Shown here piece by piece: positions 13,108 to 16,274 of a stretch of DNA of 16,274 bases. Location of the stretch: the NCBI GenBank assembly GCA_024276805.1, contig JAJRWJ010000357.1, positions 1-16,274 on the forward strand. The letters run 5' to 3'. Origin of the DNA: Gammaproteobacteria bacterium (GTDB lineage Bacteria > Pseudomonadota > Gammaproteobacteria > Methylococcales > Methylomonadaceae). The notes below the pieces were generated by a model that saw only the letters and a list, made by a program, of their open reading frames with translations, searched no databases and had not been told where the DNA came from. The number at the start of each line of letters is the position of its first letter. Within the stretch, counting starts at the first letter, position 1. The position numbers and the translations under genes were made by a program.

Positions 13108-13476
13108 ATGACAGATTTGATTTTCAAGCTTGACGGTGTGCCAGAAGACGAGGCGCAGGAAGTCCGGGAATTACTGGTTGATCATGATATTGCCTATTAT
13201 GAAACGACGGCGGGCAAGTGGGGGACTGCCACTGCGGCGATCTGGCTGAAAGATGGCAGACAGTTGCAGCAGGCAAGGGAGTTGCTCGATGGCTATCAAA
13301 GGGAACGGCTGCGCAGGGTCAGGGCCGAATATGCAGCGCTGCAGGATGCCGGGAAAACGGAAAGCATGCTGGCCAGGGGTAGACGCAAGCCATGGCAATT
13401 GATCTTTTATCTGGCGATTATTGCTTTGATTGTTTATTTGTCGATATTCCCCTTTGTCAATTTCGCTAGCCGATAG
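13108..13476 (+). CDS. Small DUF6164-type protein with C-terminal membrane segment
   Basis: ATG 13108 opens a 122-residue protein resembling the DUF6164 family: an N-terminal alpha/beta domain (LIFKLDGVPEDEAQEVRELL, then IAYYETTAGKWG and AAIWLKDGRQLQQARELL), a basic helix (YQRERLRRVRAEYAAL), and a single C-terminal transmembrane segment at about 96-117 with a four-residue tail. The layout recalls DUF2007-like signal-transducing domains that compare residue identity in a short ferredoxin-like fold, but no function is known to me. A TTG at 13090 would add six residues and is less likely. It stands alone between the divergent DUF4124 gene and the tungstate operon. Confidence 0.7.
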   Translation: MTDLIFKLDGVPEDEAQEVRELLVDHDIAYYETTAGKWGTATAAIWLKDGRQLQQARELLDGYQRERLRRVRAEYAALQDAGKTESMLARGRRKPWQLIFYLAIIALIVYLSIFPFVNFASR

Positions 13477-13561
13477 GCATCTGTGTGGAGCGTAAAAATG
13501 ATGCCGATGGGCAAGCCCCAGGCGCTTTGGATTTTAATATCAAAGTGGCAAGTAATTTCAT

Positions 13562-13578
13562 ATTTATAGGCTATAAAT
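13562..13578 (+). promoter_or_regulatory. 17-base perfect palindrome upstream of tupB, likely operator
   Basis: ATTTATAG-G-CTATAAAT is a perfect dyad around one central base, 60 bases before the tupB ATG, in a locally AT-rich stretch (about 13530-13630) unlike its neighbours. ModE-type molybdate or tungstate regulators bind AT-rich dyads with CTATA or TATAT half-sites, and a ModE-like gene lies at the end of this operon. Assignment as its operator is inference. Confidence 0.45.
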
Positions 13579-13608
13579 CAAGTATGGCGCTATATGGATG
13601 TTTTTGCT

Positions 13609-13630
13609 AATATGTAATTTTTTGCATATT
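13609..13630 (+). promoter_or_regulatory. Second dyad AATATG-N10-CATATT before tupB
   Basis: Two perfect six-base arms separated by ten bases end nine bases before ATG 13639, abutting the ribosome binding site GGTGA (13631-13635). The left arm overlaps TAATAT (13608-13613), a plausible -10 box without a convincing -35. A protein bound here would block transcription or initiation. Confidence 0.35.
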
Positions 13631-13638
13631 GGTGACGC

Positions 13639-14343
13639 ATGCAGGGTCTGGGTGGCGTTTTGCAGACGGCAGTGCAGATGATGCTGGAATTGGATGATTC
13701 CCTGCTGGAGATAATCGTTTTGTCTCTGCGAGTCAGTTTGACGGCGACAGTGCTGGCTGCCGTGTCTGGTTTTTTGCTGGGGGCGGTGCTGGCGGTGTGG
13801 CGCTTCCCGGGGCGTGGCTCGATTCTGGTGTTGTTGAATGCCCTGATGGGGCTGCCGCCCGTGGTTGTCGGTCTGATGGTATACCTGCTGTTGTCACGGG
13901 CAGGACCACTGGGGAACCTTGGTCTGCTGTTTTCTGAAAGTGCGATGATCATAGCCCAATGGTTGCTGGTGACACCGCTGATTGCCGCCCTGACCCAGCA
14001 GATTGTCGCCGACCTGATGCTGGAATACCGGGAACAGTTGTTGTCTCTGGGAACCAGCCGCTGGACGATGTTGCAGACCCTGCTCTGGGAAGGACGCTTC
14101 AGTCTGCTGACGGTGATGCTGGCGGGCTTCGGCAGGGCGATCTCGGAAGTGGGCGCGGTACTGATAGTCGGTGGCAATATCATGCACCATACGCGGGTGA
14201 TGACCACGGCGATTGCCCTGGAAACATCAAAGGGAAACCTGACCATCGCCCTGGCATTGGGGATGGTATTGATTGCCCTGGCGTGCCTGGTCAATGCGGC
14301 TGTGGCCTTTTCCAAGGCTTATGCGGAACGCGCATATGGTTGA
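13639..14343 (+). CDS. tupB: Tungstate ABC transporter permease TupB
   Basis: Inner-membrane permease of the TupABC tungstate importer, BPD_transp_1 type. The 234-residue product shows about five hydrophobic segments, beginning near residue 25 (SLLEIIVLSLRVSLTATVL split by the transport fold). The ABC-coupling loop includes YREQLLSLGTSRWTMLQTLL (about 131-150), with ISEVGAVLIVGGNI after it, as in tungstate and molybdate permeases. Start ATG 13639 follows GGTGA. It overlaps tupC by eight bases (ATGGTTGA). Assignment to tungstate rather than molybdate rests on its neighbour TupA and on the short length, typical of TupB. Confidence 0.9.
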   Translation: MQGLGGVLQTAVQMMLELDDSLLEIIVLSLRVSLTATVLAAVSGFLLGAVLAVWRFPGRGSILVLLNALMGLPPVVVGLMVYLLLSRAGPLGNLGLLFSESAMIIAQWLLVTPLIAALTQQIVADLMLEYREQLLSLGTSRWTMLQTLLWEGRFSLLTVMLAGFGRAISEVGAVLIVGGNIMHHTRVMTTAIALETSKGNLTIALALGMVLIALACLVNAAVAFSKAYAERAYG

Positions 14344-15103
14344 AGTGATCGATCGGTACGCTGTGCCGGCATGTGCAGCGGGCGGAAAACCGGACATTCT
14401 TCCACTCAGGTTGACAGGCGTCAGCTTCGAGGCTGCGGGGCATTGTCTGCTGGACGATATCTCCTTCGAGCTGGAGCGCGGACCATTGACGGTAATTCTG
14501 GGACCCAACGGTGCCGGCAAGAGCCTGCTGTTGAAAATATGCCATGGCCTGCTGGCGCCAGTCCGTGGCGAAGTTGACTGGCAAAGTACTTCAAAGCTGC
14601 TGGTGCGCAGCAGGCAGGCCATGGTCTTTCAACAGCCTGTGCTGCTGCGCCGTTCGGTAGCGGCTAATATCGATTATGTATTGCGACTGCGGGGAGTGGC
14701 GAAGCAGGAGCGGCGGCAGCGTATCGAGGCCTGTCTGCAGCTGGCCGGGTTGGCCCATCTCGAGCGCCGCGGCGCCCGCGTGCTTTCAGGAGGAGAGCGG
14801 CAGAAACTGGCATTGGCACGAGCCTGGGCCGTGCATCCCGAGATCGTCTTTCTGGATGAACCGACCGCGAACATCGATCCCACCGCGACGCTATTCATGG
14901 AAAGCCTGATCAGGCAGTTCAGCAGAGCCGGCACCAAGGTGGTCTTGACGAGCCATGATCTGGGACAGGCAAGAAGGTTGGCCGATGAGGTGCTGTTTTT
15001 GCATCAAGGCCGATTGCTGGAGCAGGCTCCCGCACGGCAATTCTTTGACGGGCCTGAAAATCCGCTGGCCAGAGCGTTCATACAAGGTGAACTGCCTTGT
15101 TAA
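14336..15103 (+). CDS. tupC: Tungstate ABC transporter ATP-binding protein TupC
   Basis: Cytoplasmic ATPase subunit powering tungstate import. ATG 14336 overlaps the tupB stop by eight bases; upstream in-frame starts inside tupB are rejected. The 255-residue product has Walker A GPNGAGKS, Q-loop MVFQQPVL, signature LSGGERQKLALARA, Walker B IVFLDEPTANID and the switch histidine in LTSHD, so it should be active. No C-terminal TOBE domain is seen, unlike ModC, which fits TupC. The N-terminal 20 residues before LPLRLTGVSF are longer than usual and cysteine-containing. Confidence 0.92.
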   Translation: MVEVIDRYAVPACAAGGKPDILPLRLTGVSFEAAGHCLLDDISFELERGPLTVILGPNGAGKSLLLKICHGLLAPVRGEVDWQSTSKLLVRSRQAMVFQQPVLLRRSVAANIDYVLRLRGVAKQERRQRIEACLQLAGLAHLERRGARVLSGGERQKLALARAWAVHPEIVFLDEPTANIDPTATLFMESLIRQFSRAGTKVVLTSHDLGQARRLADEVLFLHQGRLLEQAPARQFFDGPENPLARAFIQGELPC

Positions 15104-15133
15104 TTGGTGTTTTAATTTCGGAGAGTTGAATTC

Positions 15134-15964
15134 ATGAAATTGATCAGAAACATATTGTTGTGCCTGTGGGCAGCGTGCATTGCCCTTGCCGGTCAAGCCC
15201 AGGCCGGGGAAGATTTCATAACGCTGGCATCGACAACATCGACGCAGGCCTCTGGTTTTTTCGATTACTATCTGCCTTTGTTCCAGCGCCGCACCGGCAT
15301 CGAAGTACGCGTCGTTGCGGTGGGCACCGGGCAGGCGCTGAAAATTGGAGAAAACGGTGATGCCGATGTGTTGCTGGTCCACGACAGAATCGGTGAATTA
15401 CAATTTATCAGGCAGGGTTATGGCATCGACCGGCGCGAGGTGATGTACAATGATTTTGTTGTCGTCGGGCCGGAAAAGGATGCAGCCCGGATCGACAAGA
15501 TGAAAAATGCCGTCACCGCCTTGCAGAAAATTGCCGGCAGCGGGGCGTCGTTTATTTCCCGGGGTGACGACAGCGGCACCAACCGTCTTGAACGGCGTCT
15601 ATGGCGGGAGGCAGGAATCGATCCAGCCGATGCACAAGGGACCTGGTACAAGGAGGCCGGGGCAGGCATGGGAGCGGTGTTGAACATGACCGCGGCCTCC
15701 GGAGATGCCTATACGATTTCCGATCGCGCCACCTGGTTGGCGTTTCAAAACAAGGCCGATCTGGTCTTGCTTGTACAGGGGGATCCCAGGCTTTTCAACC
15801 AATACAGCCTGATGTTGGTGAATCCTGAAAAACATCCGCATGTGAAAAAACAGCAGGCATTGCTATTCATGGACTGGATGACTTCGACACAAGGGCAGCA
15901 AGCAATTGCCGGTTTTCAAATGGCAGGCCAGACCTTGTTCAAGCCCAATGCGCGTAAGCAATGA
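15134..15964 (+). CDS. tupA: Periplasmic tungstate-binding protein TupA
   Basis: Substrate-binding protein of the TupABC system, giving it oxyanion specificity. ATG 15134 follows GGAGAG with an eight-base spacer. The 276-residue product has a signal peptide of about 24 residues (ending GQAQA). The TupA hallmarks are TLASTTSTQASG at about 30-41 and SRGDDSGTNRLE at 142-153; these serine, threonine, arginine and aspartate residues form the tungstate pocket in characterised TupA proteins. The chain continues with a two-domain PBP fold through NPEKHPHVKKQQALLF. Tungstate uptake usually serves tungsten formate dehydrogenase or aldehyde oxidoreductases, none of which is in the window. Its stop overlaps an ATG that begins the next frame. 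Confidence 0.95.
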   Translation: MKLIRNILLCLWAACIALAGQAQAGEDFITLASTTSTQASGFFDYYLPLFQRRTGIEVRVVAVGTGQALKIGENGDADVLLVHDRIGELQFIRQGYGIDRREVMYNDFVVVGPEKDAARIDKMKNAVTALQKIAGSGASFISRGDDSGTNRLERRLWREAGIDPADAQGTWYKEAGAGMGAVLNMTAASGDAYTISDRATWLAFQNKADLVLLVQGDPRLFNQYSLMLVNPEKHPHVKKQQALLFMDWMTSTQGQQAIAGFQMAGQTLFKPNARKQ

Positions 15965-15987
15965 CAGCGGCAATGCATAAGTCCTGA

Positions 15988-16274
15988 CGGGCCGGATTCA
16001 GTATTGAACTGCATTTCGATTTGCGCTGGCATGCTGGCAGCGGGCAGAGCGAGGAAATGCCCGAGGAGCTGTTCAGGCTGTTGCAGGCGATTGATGATGA
16101 GGGGTCGCTGCGTGCCGCAGCGCTAATTTGTAAAATCTCCTACCGGCATGCCTGGGGCTTGCTGCAGAACTGGCAGTCGCTGCTGGGATATCCTCTGGCG
16201 CGGCTGGAGCGAGGCAGGGGCGCTGTAGTCACCGAATTGGGGCAAAAATTATTGACTGGTAGAAAACGCATCGA
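15988..16274 (+). CDS. ModE-like winged-helix regulator, partial, start uncertain
   Basis: A frame open to the window end encodes the DNA-binding domain of the ModE/TunR class: ELFRLLQAIDDEGSLRAA, then KISYRHAWGLLQNWQS (recognition helix) and LERGRGAVVTELGQKLL (wing). Such regulators next to tup genes usually control molybdate or tungstate uptake through a C-terminal oxyanion-binding domain, which lies outside the window here. The natural start would be ATG 15961, which overlaps the tupA stop (ATGA), but the reading MTAAMHKS ends at an in-frame TGA (15985-15987) and the frame resumes after it. Alternatives are TTG 16021 or ATG 16057, though the latter would cut the conserved lead strand. It may therefore be a pseudogene, a sequencing error, or have a later start. 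The domain call is firm; gene integrity is not. Confidence 0.65.

Noticed and set aside
1..16274. CRISPR arrays, tRNA or rRNA genes, transposases, phage genes
   Set aside because: No regularly spaced repeats, cloverleaf-like sequence, rRNA motifs, transposase or integrase frames were seen on either strand by eye.

Overview
The window reads as a chromosomal segment of a gammaproteobacterium with moderate GC. The evidence is the gene order ddlB-ftsQ-ftsA-ftsZ-lpxC followed by a convergent DciA/DUF721 gene, which is the classic 3' end of the gammaproteobacterial division and cell wall (dcw) cluster. The accessory part (soluble NAD-linked hydrogenase, HupE, DUF4124 and DUF6164 proteins, tungstate transporter) would suit a methanotroph- or sulfur-oxidizer-like lineage such as Methylococcales. 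That placement is an inference; no rRNA or other taxonomic marker is present.

Region 1 (1-5617) is housekeeping: the 3' part of ddlB, complete ftsQ, ftsA and ftsZ, then lpxC behind its own extended -10 promoter candidate. A dciA-like gene on the minus strand converges on lpxC across a hairpin.

Region 2 (5618-12137) is a compact hydrogenase operon: hoxF-hoxU-hoxY-hoxH-hoxW-hypA-hupE. HoxF and HoxU form the NAD(H)/FMN diaphorase. HoxY and HoxH form the [NiFe] hydrogenase. HoxW trims the HoxH C-terminus, HypA inserts nickel, and HupE is a probable nickel importer. Several genes overlap at start and stop codons. The operon follows a non-coding stretch of about 400 bases with two dyad symmetries. 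hypB, hypC, hypD, hypE and hypF are not in the window and must lie elsewhere.

Region 3 (12138-13476) holds a gene-free stretch with a degenerate inverted-repeat element, a minus-strand secreted DUF4124 protein, and a divergent small membrane protein of the DUF6164 type.

Region 4 (13477-16274) is a tungstate ABC transporter in the order tupB-tupC-tupA, preceded by an AT-rich region with palindromes. It is followed at once by a ModE-like winged-helix regulator that runs off the window and has an in-frame TGA just after its natural start.

Themes: nickel and tungstate supply sit beside an NAD-linked hydrogenase, which suggests a locus for metal-dependent redox enzymes. The points most worth following up are the interrupted tungstate regulator, the palindromes before tupB, the degenerate N-terminal cluster site of HoxF, the extra cysteines of HoxY and the inverted-repeat element near 12.3 kb. 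I found no clear sign of a wholly new defence or mobile system.
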